Assembly: GCA_043760535.1 (NCBI GenBank)
Contig: JAYUOV010000352.1
Coordinates: 1-22,063, forward strand
From: JAZKFT01 sp043760535
GTDB taxonomy: Bacteria > Bacteroidota > Bacteroidia > Chitinophagales > Chitinophagaceae
Reading direction: 5' to 3'
DNA length: 22,063 bases
Shown here: positions 14,629 through 22,063 of the stretch, piece after piece
How positions within the stretch are numbered: position 1 is the first letter of the stretch
Layout: each line of letters opens with the position of its first letter
Program-made: the position numbers and the translations under genes
The notes under the pieces: generated by a model
Databases searched by the model: none
Told to the model about the DNA's origin: nothing
The model's input: the letters and a program-made list of their open reading frames with translations, nothing else

Positions 14629-14671
14629 AAAAAAAATCTGGAGTAATTACGAATTACTCCAGATTTTTTTT
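14629..14671. terminator. Bidirectional intrinsic terminator
   Basis: A perfect 20-bp inverted repeat (14629-14648 with 14652-14671) surrounds a 3-nt loop. The core stem is ATCTGGAGTAATT, and the outer eight pairs are A-T, giving a U-run after the stem on both strands. It lies between the convergent TIM-barrel gene (plus) and NlpC/P60 gene (minus), and should stop transcription from both. Confidence 0.93.
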
Positions 14672-14679
14672 GTGCTATT

Positions 14680-15414
14680 TTAGTTGGAGAAATTGAGGTT
14701 CTGTTCTTTCATCCGCTTAAAACCAATTATCCGATTGTCCCAATAGGCATCATCTAAATCGCTTATAATAACACCTTTACTGCTGCTTGCATGTACAAAT
14801 TTGTTGTTTTGTAGGCACATTCCTACATGGCTTACACCGCGGCGTGTTGTATGAAAATACACAAAATCTCCCTCCTTAATATTTTCTCTGGCCACTTTTT
14901 CCATAATGGCATATTGTTCACGGGCAGTTCTGGGTAAAGCCCAGCCAAACACGTATTGGCCAATCACTTGCATTAAGGCAGAACAGTCGATACCTTTATT
15001 AGTAGTGCCGCCATAACGGTAACGGGTACCAAACCAATCATCAATAACTTTATAAAGCGAAACGTTTGTAATTTTTTCTACTGTTGCATTCATCATTATG
15101 GCATACTTCAACTGCATGGGCAACACAGATCCTAAAGCTATATTACTAATATTGGAAAGTGAAGATGATAAAGAACCTTTTGAAAGACTAGCCTCAGGAG
15201 AAATATGACCAATAAAGGCTTTCATTGATGCCAACTGGTTTGCCTGCACATTCATTTCTACCCCAGAAATGTAATCAGTACCGTGAATAGAGCTGCGAGC
15301 AGTTTTATTAAATGATGAAGAATGGCTTTGGTAGAGATCATTAAAACTACTACAACTGGTGAGCAATAAAATTAGAAAGGCCAGTGGCAAAATAGTTTTA
15401 AACGTCATGGGCAT
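14680..15414 (-). CDS. NlpC/P60 family cell-wall peptidase, lipoprotein
   Basis: 244 residues. A lipoprotein signal ends in LLTSC (Cys21), placing the protein on a membrane facing the periplasm. The C-terminal catalytic domain has Cys144 in GIDCSALMQ, His196 in VSHVGM and His208 in KFVHASS, the Cys-His-His triad of NlpC/P60 endopeptidases that cut peptidoglycan stem peptides, and GDFVYF typical of the family. Residues 22-120 form a serine-rich region I do not recognise. A second ATG two codons downstream (15406-15408) is an equally possible start. The gene has its own promoter-like sequence at 15451-15480 and ends 9 bp from the bidirectional terminator, so it is probably a single-gene unit unrelated to the sugar locus. 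Confidence 0.9.
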   Translation of the reverse strand: MPMTFKTILPLAFLILLLTSCSSFNDLYQSHSSSFNKTARSSIHGTDYISGVEMNVQANQLASMKAFIGHISPEASLSKGSLSSSLSNISNIALGSVLPMQLKYAIMMNATVEKITNVSLYKVIDDWFGTRYRYGGTTNKGIDCSALMQVIGQYVFGWALPRTAREQYAIMEKVARENIKEGDFVYFHTTRRGVSHVGMCLQNNKFVHASSSKGVIISDLDDAYWDNRIIGFKRMKEQNLNFSN

Positions 15415-15450
15415 AAATTTTATAAATGAGTCTATTTGTTAGAATACTTA

Positions 15451-15480
15451 CAAAGGTAACAGCCCATTCGGATAATTCAA
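15451..15480 (-). promoter_or_regulatory. Bacteroidota-type promoter for the NlpC/P60 gene
   Basis: On the minus strand TACCTTTG (15458-15451) is an exact match to the TAnnTTTG -7 element, and TTG (15480-15478) lies 19 nt upstream as the -33 element. The predicted transcription start is roughly 30 bases before the start codon. Confidence 0.65.
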
Positions 15481-15660
15481 GGCATCTACGAAAGTTTTTG
15501 TAGCCGAAGTTTTTTTTAAAATCCAAAGCTAATTGGGGTAAAATGGGTGTAGCGCCTCATAAAATTCATTGCTTTTATTCACCTAAAAAATTAAAGAATA
15601 CAATCTACACACCTATACCAACAAGATAGACTTTGTAATTTTTTACCAAATTATTTAAAC

Positions 15661-15948
15661 ATGATTTTTATAAAAGATGTGAGTTGAATAGTTATTTACA
15701 AAAACAGACCCCTTACAATACGGATTCCAGAAAAATTTTTTGCCGATGCTGCACAGAAATCGGCATGTGCCATTGTTGTGGTTTATAATAATGTAGCAGG
15801 CAAAGCCAAAATCCATTACCTCATTGACATATATCATACCGTAACTACTTTGGGCATGGGTATTTTTAAACCCATTTTCATGATAAATTTGCTTTCGAAA
15901 TCGGCTCGGCTGATTAAATACAACGAAGTAAACCGAGGAATTGTATAA
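15661..15948 (+). pseudogene. Unrecognised open frame, possibly a decayed gene
   Basis: ATG at 15661 opens a short frame that meets TGA at 15685-15687, after which the same frame runs open for 86 codons to TAA at 15946-15948. The open part reads like real protein (RIPEKFFADAAQ, YNNVAGKAKIHYLIDIYHTV, GIFKPIFMINLLSKSARLIKYNEVNRGIV) with codon choice like neighbouring genes and no start codon near its beginning. I do not recognise the family. It could be the C-terminal remnant of a longer protein or a short protein with an alternative start. The minus-strand frame over the same bases (15655-15837) looks less protein-like. The rest of the 15415-16034 spacer holds only the NlpC promoter. Confidence 0.3.
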
Positions 15949-16006
15949 ATAAAATTGGGTTAGGGTTTTTGGGTGCCATTTTTTTTAAACCTATTAACGA
16001 ACCCAC

Positions 16007-16033
16007 CAATCAACTAATCAACCAAATAACTAA
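16007..16033. repeat. CAATCAACY-type tract before pdxJ
   Basis: CCAATCAACTAATCAACCAAATAACTAAC ends directly at the pdxJ start codon and is related to the AATCAACC array at 1111-1152. Confidence 0.6.
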
Positions 16034-16034
16034 C

Positions 16035-16763
16035 ATGACGAAACTTTCGGTGAACATAAATAAGATAGCTACGCTAAGAAACAGCCGTGGCGGCAATAAT
16101 CCCGATGTGGTAAAAACAGCTAAAGACATTGAGCTATTTGGAGGAGATGGCATTACCGTTCATCCACGACCCGATGAACGACATATCCAATACAATGATG
16201 TGATAACACTTAAAAAAGTGTTGGCTACAGAACTCAATATTGAAGGCAACTGCAAGGAACAAAAATTTGTGGATTTGGTGCTGTTAACCAAACCTGTACA
16301 GGTTACACTGGTGCCCGATGCATTGGGGCAGCTAACCAGCAATCATGGCTGGGATACTATAGCCCACAAGGAATATCTTACTGAAATGATAGCCCTTTTT
16401 AAAGCAGCAGGCATCCGCACCAGCATTTTTGTAAACCCGGATATTGCTATGATAGAAGGTGCTGCGGCTACCGGTACCGACAGGATAGAATTATACACAG
16501 AAGCCTACGCCCAACAGTTTGCAATTGGCAGTAAGCAATTAGCCATTGCACCCTATGTATCTGCCGCTAACCGGGCATTAGAGTTAGGGCTTGGCATTAA
16601 TGCCGGCCACGATTTAGACCTGCAAAACCTACAGTTTTTTAGCCAACAAATACCTGCATTAAACGAGGTATCCATTGGCCACGCCCTTATTTGCGATGCT
16701 CTTTATCTTGGTCTAGAAAATACAGTGCAGATGTACAAACGACAATTGAATAACTACGGTTAA
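16035..16763 (+). CDS. pdxJ: Pyridoxine 5'-phosphate synthase
   Basis: 242 residues from ATG 16035, the usual PdxJ length. The frame is open upstream to 15969, but that extension encodes repeat-derived sequence, and MTKLSVNINKIATLRNSRGG is the typical family start. PdxJ condenses 3-amino-2-oxopropyl phosphate with 1-deoxy-D-xylulose 5-phosphate to pyridoxine 5'-phosphate in the DXP-dependent B6 pathway, as a cytoplasmic TIM barrel, usually octameric. Conserved stretches are VNINKIATLRNSRGG, GDGITVHPRPDERHI, the LVPD segment, FVNPD, ELYTEAYA, INAGHDLDLQNL and EVSIGHALI. The neighbours do not suggest an operon. A weak hairpin GCCATG/CATGGC (16767-16788) follows without a T-run. Confidence 0.96.
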   Translation: MTKLSVNINKIATLRNSRGGNNPDVVKTAKDIELFGGDGITVHPRPDERHIQYNDVITLKKVLATELNIEGNCKEQKFVDLVLLTKPVQVTLVPDALGQLTSNHGWDTIAHKEYLTEMIALFKAAGIRTSIFVNPDIAMIEGAAATGTDRIELYTEAYAQQFAIGSKQLAIAPYVSAANRALELGLGINAGHDLDLQNLQFFSQQIPALNEVSIGHALICDALYLGLENTVQMYKRQLNNYG

Positions 16764-16910
16764 AAAGCCATGACAAAAGCAGCATGGCCTAAACAACTCT
16801 TAGTATTTAGATAATATTGTCCACCGCTTTCTTATTGGTGTTTGTTTTATTAACGGTAAAGATTTCTAAAAGTAATATGGTATTTTGCCCAATCATTTAG
16901 CCAAACGTAA

Positions 16911-17969
16911 ATGCATTATTCTTATCTAAAACCGGTGTTCGTAATACTAATTGCTGTACTTTTTTCTTGTTCTTCTAAGGAGGAAAAAAAAGAAACAACC
17001 AACAAAAAATCTGTAGGTAATTCTGCTGGTGTGTATGATGCTGTAATTGTGCAAAGTTTTTCCATAATCCGCCGTGTAGAAACGTCTGGCACTATATTGC
17101 CTAACGAAATGGCAAACCTTCAACCGGAAATATCTGGCTGTGTTATAAGCCTCTCATTTACCGAAGGTAGTTTTGTAAAAAAAGGCACATTACTTGTAAA
17201 GATTTTTGATGCAGATCTACAGGCACAACTTAAGAAACTGGTGGTACAATTAAAAATGGCCGAAGCTGCAAATAATAGGCAGCAGGAATTATTAGGCATT
17301 AACGGTACCAGCCAACAAGAAGCAGACAATGCCTCGTTACAAGTTAGCAATATTAAAGCCGATATGGAATTGCTGCGGGTAAACATTAGCCGCACAGAAA
17401 TTAGAGCTCCCTTTAGTGGTCGTATTGGCCTTAGGCAAATAAGCCCCGGTGCCTACATTACGCCTGCTACCATTATTACCAATATTGTTTCGCTCAAACA
17501 GGTAAAAATTCAATTTTCCATACCAGAACAATACATTCAAGACCTTGGCAATGGAACCACTGTAGGCTTTAGCATTACCGGAAATGACAATAAGTATTTT
17601 GCTTCGGTAATGGCAACAGAGAATGGCATTTCAACCGATACCCGAAACCTGCTGGTAAGGGCTGTGATAAAAAATCCGGATGCTGCTATTAAGCCCGGCG
17701 GCTTTGCTAATGTAATGATTAATATTGGCACCAACAGGCTCGCCATTATGGTACCCACACAAAGCGTAATACCACAAACCAGGGGCAAAAAAGTAATTGT
17801 AATCCGCAGGGGAATGGCTGTTTTTCAAAACGTAGAAACCGGTTACAGAGATTCGGCTTCTGTAGAAATATTAAGTGGATTAATGAATGGCGACACCTTG
17901 CTAACCAGTGGTTTACTGGTGGTAAAACCCGACCAAAAAATTACTGAGGTGAACATTGCAAAGCAATAA
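16911..17969 (+). CDS. RND efflux periplasmic adaptor (HlyD/AcrA-type membrane fusion protein)
   Basis: 352 residues with a lipoprotein signal ending in LFSC (Cys20), then a charged linker (EEKKETTNKK). The adaptor fold is visible in order: beta-barrel/lipoyl half SGTILPNEMANLQPEISGCVISLSFTEGSFVKKGTLLVKI (about 59-98), a coiled-coil hairpin (100-160, with LKKLVVQLKMAEAANNRQQELL), the second lipoyl half IRAPFSGRIGLRQISPGAYI (163-182), and a barrel and membrane-proximal domain to the end. It should join the inner-membrane pump encoded at 19035 to an outer-membrane TolC-type channel, for which no gene is in the window. Adaptor and pump genes are normally adjacent; here 1,065 bp with toxin-antitoxin remnants separates them. 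Confidence 0.92.
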   Translation: MHYSYLKPVFVILIAVLFSCSSKEEKKETTNKKSVGNSAGVYDAVIVQSFSIIRRVETSGTILPNEMANLQPEISGCVISLSFTEGSFVKKGTLLVKIFDADLQAQLKKLVVQLKMAEAANNRQQELLGINGTSQQEADNASLQVSNIKADMELLRVNISRTEIRAPFSGRIGLRQISPGAYITPATIITNIVSLKQVKIQFSIPEQYIQDLGNGTTVGFSITGNDNKYFASVMATENGISTDTRNLLVRAVIKNPDAAIKPGGFANVMINIGTNRLAIMVPTQSVIPQTRGKKVIVIRRGMAVFQNVETGYRDSASVEILSGLMNGDTLLTSGLLVVKPDQKITEVNIAKQ

Positions 17970-18004
17970 TTGAAAACTGATTTTTAACTTTTAAAAATGA
18001 TTTT

Positions 18005-18190
18005 ATGCTAAGCACTATAAAAGGAATTTATACCAACGGCACCATTATTCTTAATGAAATACCGCCTTTTACTGAATCTAAGCAAGTTATTGTTACTTTT
18101 TTAGATAATGAAGAGAAGCCTAAGCAACGTGTATTTGGGAGTTTAAGAGGGTAGGCCATTATAATTGATGAATTTAATGATTCGCTGTAA
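18005..18190 (+). pseudogene. Antitoxin-like gene interrupted by an in-frame TAG
   Basis: ATG at 18005 encodes 49 residues (MLSTIKGIYTNGTIILNE...VFGSLRG) up to TAG at 18152-18154. Reading on in the same frame gives AIIIDEFNDSL and then TAA at 18188-18190. Small antitoxins that pair with PIN-domain toxins commonly end in GSLKGK-x-x-x-x-x-DFNEPL, so the TAG most likely replaced a Lys codon (AAG to TAG) and the full protein had 61 residues. No cognate toxin follows directly; the next gene is a different antitoxin. The fit to the family is by memory of the C-terminal pattern and needs a search. Confidence 0.6.
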
Positions 18191-18212
18191 ACAATTAAAA
18201 AAAATTACACTT

Positions 18213-18452
18213 ATGTTGACAATTAATTCTATCATAAAAGAGATGAAAAAGGTATCTGTAAATCGCCTTGAAGAGTTGTATCAATCAGTTCATTCCTTTA
18301 CGCCTAAAACAAAACAAGATGAAAGCAGCCGCAAAAAAATCTTGTCTTTTTCTGGCGCATTTAGCGATATGAGCGAAAAAGACTATGGTGAATTTTTGAA
18401 CCATAGTCAAAAAACAAGGTCGTTACTTTTCGACAGCACAATTGACCTATGA
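18213..18452 (+). CDS. Antitoxin of a PIN-toxin module
   Basis: 79 residues from ATG 18213; the frame is open upstream to 18165, but that overlaps the preceding remnant and reads like non-coding sequence. An N-terminal helical part (MLTINSIIKEMKKVSVNRLEEL) is followed by SFSGAFSDMSEKDYGEFLNH and a C-terminal TRSLLFDSTIDL. This tail pattern is typical of small Bacteroidota antitoxins encoded just before VapC-like toxins; the C-terminal part would wrap the toxin and the N-terminal part bind the promoter or dimerise. Its stop codon overlaps the toxin start in ATGA (18449-18452), as in translationally coupled toxin-antitoxin pairs. The frame is intact although the toxin is broken. Confidence 0.75.
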   Translation: MLTINSIIKEMKKVSVNRLEELYQSVHSFTPKTKQDESSRKKILSFSGAFSDMSEKDYGEFLNHSQKTRSLLFDSTIDL

Positions 18453-18854
18453 AACAATCCATTCTTGATACAGATATACTTTCAGCATTTTTGAGAGGCA
18501 ATGGAAATGTAACACAATACATTGACCAATACCTTACGGAATATGGATTTTATCAGCGTAAGTATAATTACATATTATGAAATTTTTAATGGCTTGCTCT
18601 ATAAAGATGCAAAGAAACAAATGGAGCGTTTTGAACAATTCATAGAACTGAACCAGGTTATTCCATTAACCATTCGCACCGTTAAGATTTGTGTAGCTAT
18701 ACAGGCAGCATTTACAAAAAAAGGCACCGAAATAGAACATACAGATACTTTAATAGCAGGTGTAGCGATGGCCAGAGGCTTGCAATTAATCACCAACAAC
18801 ACCAATCATTTTAAAAGAATAGATGGACTTTCGGCCGCCAATTGTACTTTATAA
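18449..18854 (+). pseudogene. PIN-domain toxin (VapC-like), frameshifted
   Basis: The first frame starts MKQSILDTDILSAFLRGNGNV at 18449 and reaches TGA at 18578-18580 after 43 residues. The plus-one frame continues the protein without loss: ISVSIITYYEIFNGLLYKDAKKQMERFEQF to HTDTLIAGVAMARGLQLITNNTNHFKRIDGLS, ending at 18854. Removing one T from the TTTT run at 18548-18551 joins both into one protein of about 134 residues with the PIN acidic residues in place: the LDTD motif, Glu of YYEIFNGL, and Asp of HTDTLIAG. VapC toxins are Mg-dependent RNases. As written the toxin is inactive, unless the extra T is a sequencing error or is rescued by slippage. Confidence 0.85.
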
Positions 18855-18907
18855 AGCCAACCTACACATCTCAGGCTGGCAAGTAATATTAACGAACTTT
18901 AAATGGG

Positions 18908-18971
18908 TTCAATAGTTGCAATTAGATGAAAGGAGCGTCGCCAATGTCGCTGAATCAAGGCTTGGCTTTCG
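18908..18971 (+). repeat. 64-bp dispersed repeat, copy B
   Basis: This is the reverse complement counterpart of 10697-10760, with 55 of 64 bases identical and no gaps. It contains GGAGCGTCGCCAATGTCGC unchanged. It lies in the 180-bp spacer between the toxin remnant and the RND pump gene. Confidence 0.85.
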
Positions 18972-19034
18972 CTGGGTTCAAACAAAAAGCCATACTCAAT
19001 TTTAATGACCCATAGACCTTATGACAATTTTTAA

Positions 19035-22000
19035 ATGAACATATCCGAACTCAGCCTCCGCCGCCCTGTACTTGCAATTGTTATCAACCTGATGATACTG
19101 TTGTTTGGTGTTATTGGCTTTAAATTTCTTGGGGTAAGGGACTATCCGGCTATCGACCCGCCAAATATCAGCGTAAGAACTTCTTACCCCGGTGCCAATG
19201 CAGACATTATTGAATCGCAGATAACAGAGCCGATAGAAAAAGCCATTAACGGTATAGCCGGTGTAAAAAATATTACCAGCAGCAGTAGCCTAGGCTCTAG
19301 CAATATCAATGTAGAATTTGACCTAAGCGTACCGCTAGAAGAGGCTGCCAACGATGTACGAGACAAAGTAAGCCAGGCAGCCGGAAGCTTGCCACCCGAT
19401 CTGGATGGCCTGCCCGTAGTTACCAAGGCAGATGCCAGCAGCGAAAGCATTTTAAGCATGACGGTGCAAAGCGATAACCGAAACCAGCTGGAAATAACTG
19501 AGTATGCCAATAATGTACTGGCTGATAAACTGCAAACCATACCCGGTGTAAGCGGCCTGCAAATATGGGGTGAGCGTAAGTATGCCATGCGTATATGGAT
19601 GGATACAAAAAAAATGAACGGTTACGGCGTAACAGGTGGCGATATACAGGCGGCACTTGCCAGAGAAAATGTGGAACTACCATCGGGTAAACTAAGCGGT
19701 AATGCTACCGACCTTAGTGTAAGAACCTTTGGCCGGCTAAATACCGAAGAAGAGTTTAACAATGTAATTATACGAAGCAATCAAAATGGTATAGTAAGGT
19801 TAAGAGACGTGGCCGAAGCAGTACTTGGGCCAGAAAATGAAGAAGGTATTTTAAAAGAAAGTGCCATACCAATGATTGGTATGGCACTTATACCATTGCC
19901 CGGTAGTAATTATGTAGCTATTAGCGACGAATTTTACAAGCGTTTTGAGCAAATAAAGAAAGAAGTTCCAGTCGATATTAATGTAAATATTGCATTAGAT
20001 CAAACCAGATTTATTCATAAATCCTTGGAGGAAGTAGAGGAGACTTTACTCATTAGCCTTGGTTTGGTAGTACTCATTATTTACCTTTTCTTTCGCAATG
20101 CCAGTATGGCCTTTAGGCCACTAATAGACATTCCGGTTTCGCTGCTAGGTGCTTTTTTTGTAATGTATTTGTGCGGCTTCACTATAAATGTATTAACCCT
20201 TTTGGCCATAGTGCTAGCCACAGGTTTGGTGGTGGATGATGGCATTGTGGTTACCGAAAACATCTATAAAAAGATGGAGCAGGGCATGAACAAATACAAG
20301 GCTGCCAAAGAAGGGTCCAAAGAAATTTACTTTGCCGTTATCTCCACTTCTATCACCCTTGCGGTGGTGTTTTTACCCATCATTTTTTTACAAGGTTTTG
20401 TAGGCAGGTTATTTAGAGAATTTGGAATAGTGGTGGCAGGTGCTGTACTTATTTCGGCTTTGGTATCGCTTACGCTTACGCCTGTACTCAATGTAAAACT
20501 CGGCGGTGGTTTAAAGCATTCCTGGTTCTACCGCAAAACCGAACCCTTTTATCAGGGTATGGAAAATGGCTACCGAAGTTTGCTACAAGGTTTTATGAAA
20601 GTGCGTTGGATTGCGTTTGTTTTGGTACTCGGCTGTTTTGTAGCCATCTACTTTTTGGTAAGCAATTTACAAAGCGAACTGGCCCCCATGGAAGACCGCA
20701 GTATGTTTCGGTTACAACTTACTGCACCCGAAGGCACTTCTTTTGATGCCATGGAAAAAAATGTGGATCAGGTTACACAGTTTATACTCGATTCTGTACC
20801 CGAAAACAAAATTGCATTAAGCTATACAGCCCCTAGTTTTTCGGGTGCTGGTGCAGTTAATTCTGGCTTTATAAGGGTTCTTTTGCCCGAGCCAAATGAG
20901 CGAAATCGTAGCCAGCAACAGATTGTGGATATGGTAAGCCGCAACCTTAAAAAATTTCCCAACGTAAGGGCGTTTCCTATTCAGGATCAAACAATAGCTG
21001 TAAACCGCCGAGGAGGCCAGCCGGTTCAGTTTGTGTTGCAAAACAATGATTTTGAAAAAATCAAAGCCATTATTCCAAAATTTTTAGAAGAGGTAAGCAA
21101 AAGTGAGGTACTAGCCCAGGCCGATGTGGATCTGAAATTTAATAAACCCGAACTCCGTATTAATGTGAACCGGCTTAAAGCCAGCGACCTTGGGGTAAGT
21201 GTGGCTAGCGTTTCCGAAGCATTACAACTGGCTTTAAGTAACAGGCGAATGGGCTATTTTATTAAAGAAGGAAAACAATACCAAGTACTTGGACAGGTGG
21301 AACGTGACAGCCGTGATGACCCCTATGACCTGAAAAGTTTTTTTGTAAGAAGCAATACTGGGCAAACAGTTTCGCTGGATAATGTGGTTACTATGGCAGA
21401 TGAAACCAATCCCTCTACCCTGTATCATTTCAATAGGTTTAAGAGTGCTACCATTAGTGCTAGCCTTGCCCCCGGCAATACGGTTGGTGATGGCATTGTA
21501 GCAATGAATGACATTGCAAAAAAACTGCTGGACGAAAGTTTTACCACAGCACTTAGCGGCAACAGCCGCGATTATAGCGAAAGCCAGGGCAATACCAACT
21601 TTGCATTATTGCTAGCCTTGGTACTTATTTTTTTGGTGTTAGCTGCACAGTTCGAAAGCTTTATTGATCCGTTAATTATAATGGTTACTGTACCCTTAGC
21701 TATTGCCGGAGCACTTTTTAGCCTTTGGATATTTGGGCAAACTATTAACATTTTTAGCCAGATAGGTATGATTATGCTCATTGGTTTAGTAACCAAAAAC
21801 GGCATATTGATAGTGGAATTTGCCAATAAACAGCAAGAAGCCGGCAAAAAGAAAAGAGAAGCAGTAATAGATGCCGCGGTTATGCGCCTTCGCCCTATTT
21901 TAATGACGAGCCTTGCCATGGCTTTGGGTGCATTACCGCTGGCACTTAGCCTTGGTGCAGCCAGTACCAGCCGCATTCCGTTGGGTATTGTAATAGTTGG

Positions 22001-22063
22001 CGGTATTTTATTTTCGCTGATACTTACCTTATTTGTGGTTCCTGCCATCTATTCATTCCTTTC
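19035..22063 (+). CDS. RND-family efflux pump, AcrB/MexF type (cut by right edge)
   Basis: 1,009 residues are present and the frame is open at the window end, so only the last few dozen residues are missing. The start MNISELSLRRPVLAIVINLMILLFG is the standard N-terminus with TM1. Then come the porter domain (SYPGANADIIESQITEPIEKAINGI), the TM2-TM6 block with the proton-relay pair Asp401-Asp402 (LVVDDGIVVTEN), the second porter domain with YSESQGN, and the TM8-TM12 block with Lys921 (LIGLVTKNGILIVEF) and Arg953 (RLRPILMTSLA). All key residues of a working drug/proton antiporter are kept. The pump probably works as a trimer with the adaptor encoded at 16911. Substrate range (drugs, dyes, solvents, metabolites) is not readable from sequence. 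Confidence 0.95.
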   Translation, partial: MNISELSLRRPVLAIVINLMILLFGVIGFKFLGVRDYPAIDPPNISVRTSYPGANADIIESQITEPIEKAINGIAGVKNITSSSSLGSSNINVEFDLSVPLEEAANDVRDKVSQAAGSLPPDLDGLPVVTKADASSESILSMTVQSDNRNQLEITEYANNVLADKLQTIPGVSGLQIWGERKYAMRIWMDTKKMNGYGVTGGDIQAALARENVELPSGKLSGNATDLSVRTFGRLNTEEEFNNVIIRSNQNGIVRLRDVAEAVLGPENEEGILKESAIPMIGMALIPLPGSNYVAISDEFYKRFEQIKKEVPVDINVNIALDQTRFIHKSLEEVEETLLISLGLVVLIIYLFFRNASMAFRPLIDIPVSLLGAFFVMYLCGFTINVLTLLAIVLATGLVVDDGIVVTENIYKKMEQGMNKYKAAKEGSKEIYFAVISTSITLAVVFLPIIFLQGFVGRLFREFGIVVAGAVLISALVSLTLTPVLNVKLGGGLKHSWFYRKTEPFYQGMENGYRSLLQGFMKVRWIAFVLVLGCFVAIYFLVSNLQSELAPMEDRSMFRLQLTAPEGTSFDAMEKNVDQVTQFILDSVPENKIALSYTAPSFSGAGAVNSGFIRVLLPEPNERNRSQQQIVDMVSRNLKKFPNVRAFPIQDQTIAVNRRGGQPVQFVLQNNDFEKIKAIIPKFLEEVSKSEVLAQADVDLKFNKPELRINVNRLKASDLGVSVASVSEALQLALSNRRMGYFIKEGKQYQVLGQVERDSRDDPYDLKSFFVRSNTGQTVSLDNVVTMADETNPSTLYHFNRFKSATISASLAPGNTVGDGIVAMNDIAKKLLDESFTTALSGNSRDYSESQGNTNFALLLALVLIFLVLAAQFESFIDPLIIMVTVPLAIAGALFSLWIFGQTINIFSQIGMIMLIGLVTKNGILIVEFANKQQEAGKKKREAVIDAAVMRLRPILMTSLAMALGALPLALSLGAASTSRIPLGIVIVGGILFSLILTLFVVPAIYSFL

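Noticed and set aside
15969..16034. Upstream ATG giving PdxJ 22 extra residues
   Set aside because: The extension encodes repeat-derived sequence (PTNQLINQITN), and PdxJ proteins begin at the MTKLSVNIN position.
16767..16788. GCCATG/CATGGC hairpin as terminator of pdxJ
   Set aside because: The stem is six pairs with a 10-nt loop and no T-run follows, so it is too weak to call.
18165..18212. Upstream ATG giving the second antitoxin 16 extra residues
   Set aside because: It overlaps the end of the first antitoxin remnant and lacks similarity to antitoxin N-termini; ATG 18213 gives a typical length.
18522..18854. Independent 110-residue PIN protein starting at 18522
   Set aside because: Its first eight residues are out-of-frame sequence of the toxin N-terminus, and it lacks the first catalytic Asp; it is better read as the second half of a frameshifted toxin.
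21572..22048. 158-residue minus-strand open frame
   Set aside because: It is antisense to the conserved TM8-TM12 region of the RND pump, whose motifs are certain.

Overview
The window looks like a chromosomal segment of a Bacteroidota bacterium, most likely a Chitinophagaceae-type organism. This is inferred from the AT-rich gene spacers without Shine-Dalgarno sequences, the abundance of lipoprotein and Tat signals, the family mix (Tat-exported Gfo/Idh/MocA proteins, DUF1080 lipoprotein, small lipoprotein cytochrome c, Fe-S type GMC oxidoreductases) and the short tandem repeats at gene ends. No rRNA, tRNA, CRISPR array or transposase was seen.

Left arm (1-6277, all minus strand). Reading in the direction of transcription: a cytoplasmic Gfo/Idh/MocA oxidoreductase, a xylose-isomerase-like TIM-barrel enzyme, a monohaem cytochrome c lipoprotein, a DUF1080 (3-keto-disaccharide hydrolase family) lipoprotein, a Tat-exported Gfo/Idh/MocA protein, a sirtuin deacylase and, cut by the left edge, the N-terminal part of a subclass B1-type metallo-beta-lactamase.

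Centre (6278-14671, plus strand). After a divergent 275-bp spacer come an MFS sugar-type transporter, a Tat-exported hydroxypyruvate-isomerase-like TIM barrel, two tandem GMC oxidoreductase paralogues each with a C-x5-C-x3-C Fe-S motif, one Tat-signal small subunit (gluconate 2-dehydrogenase subunit 3 family) and a third, exported TIM-barrel enzyme. The block ends at a strong bidirectional terminator (14629-14671). Left arm and centre together resemble an oxidative glycoside-degradation locus: a periplasmic FAD/Fe-S dehydrogenase makes a 3-keto-glycoside and passes electrons to cytochrome c, the DUF1080 protein cleaves the activated bond, and isomerases and Gfo/Idh enzymes return the keto-sugar to metabolism after or before MFS uptake. 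Order of steps and substrate are inferred, not shown.

Right arm (14672-22063). A convergent NlpC/P60 lipoprotein; a 620-bp stretch with a promoter and an unrecognised, apparently decayed reading frame; pdxJ (vitamin B6 synthesis); an RND efflux adaptor and, about 1 kb later, an RND pump that runs off the right edge. Between adaptor and pump lie remnants of toxin-antitoxin modules: an antitoxin-like frame with an in-frame TAG, an intact second antitoxin, and a PIN-domain toxin broken by one extra T.

Intergenic DNA is rich in repeats: a 64-bp sequence present twice in opposite orientation 8 kb apart, palindromic units between the two GMC genes, a REP-like palindrome at 2657-2708, and several short tandem repeats that run up to or into gene ends.
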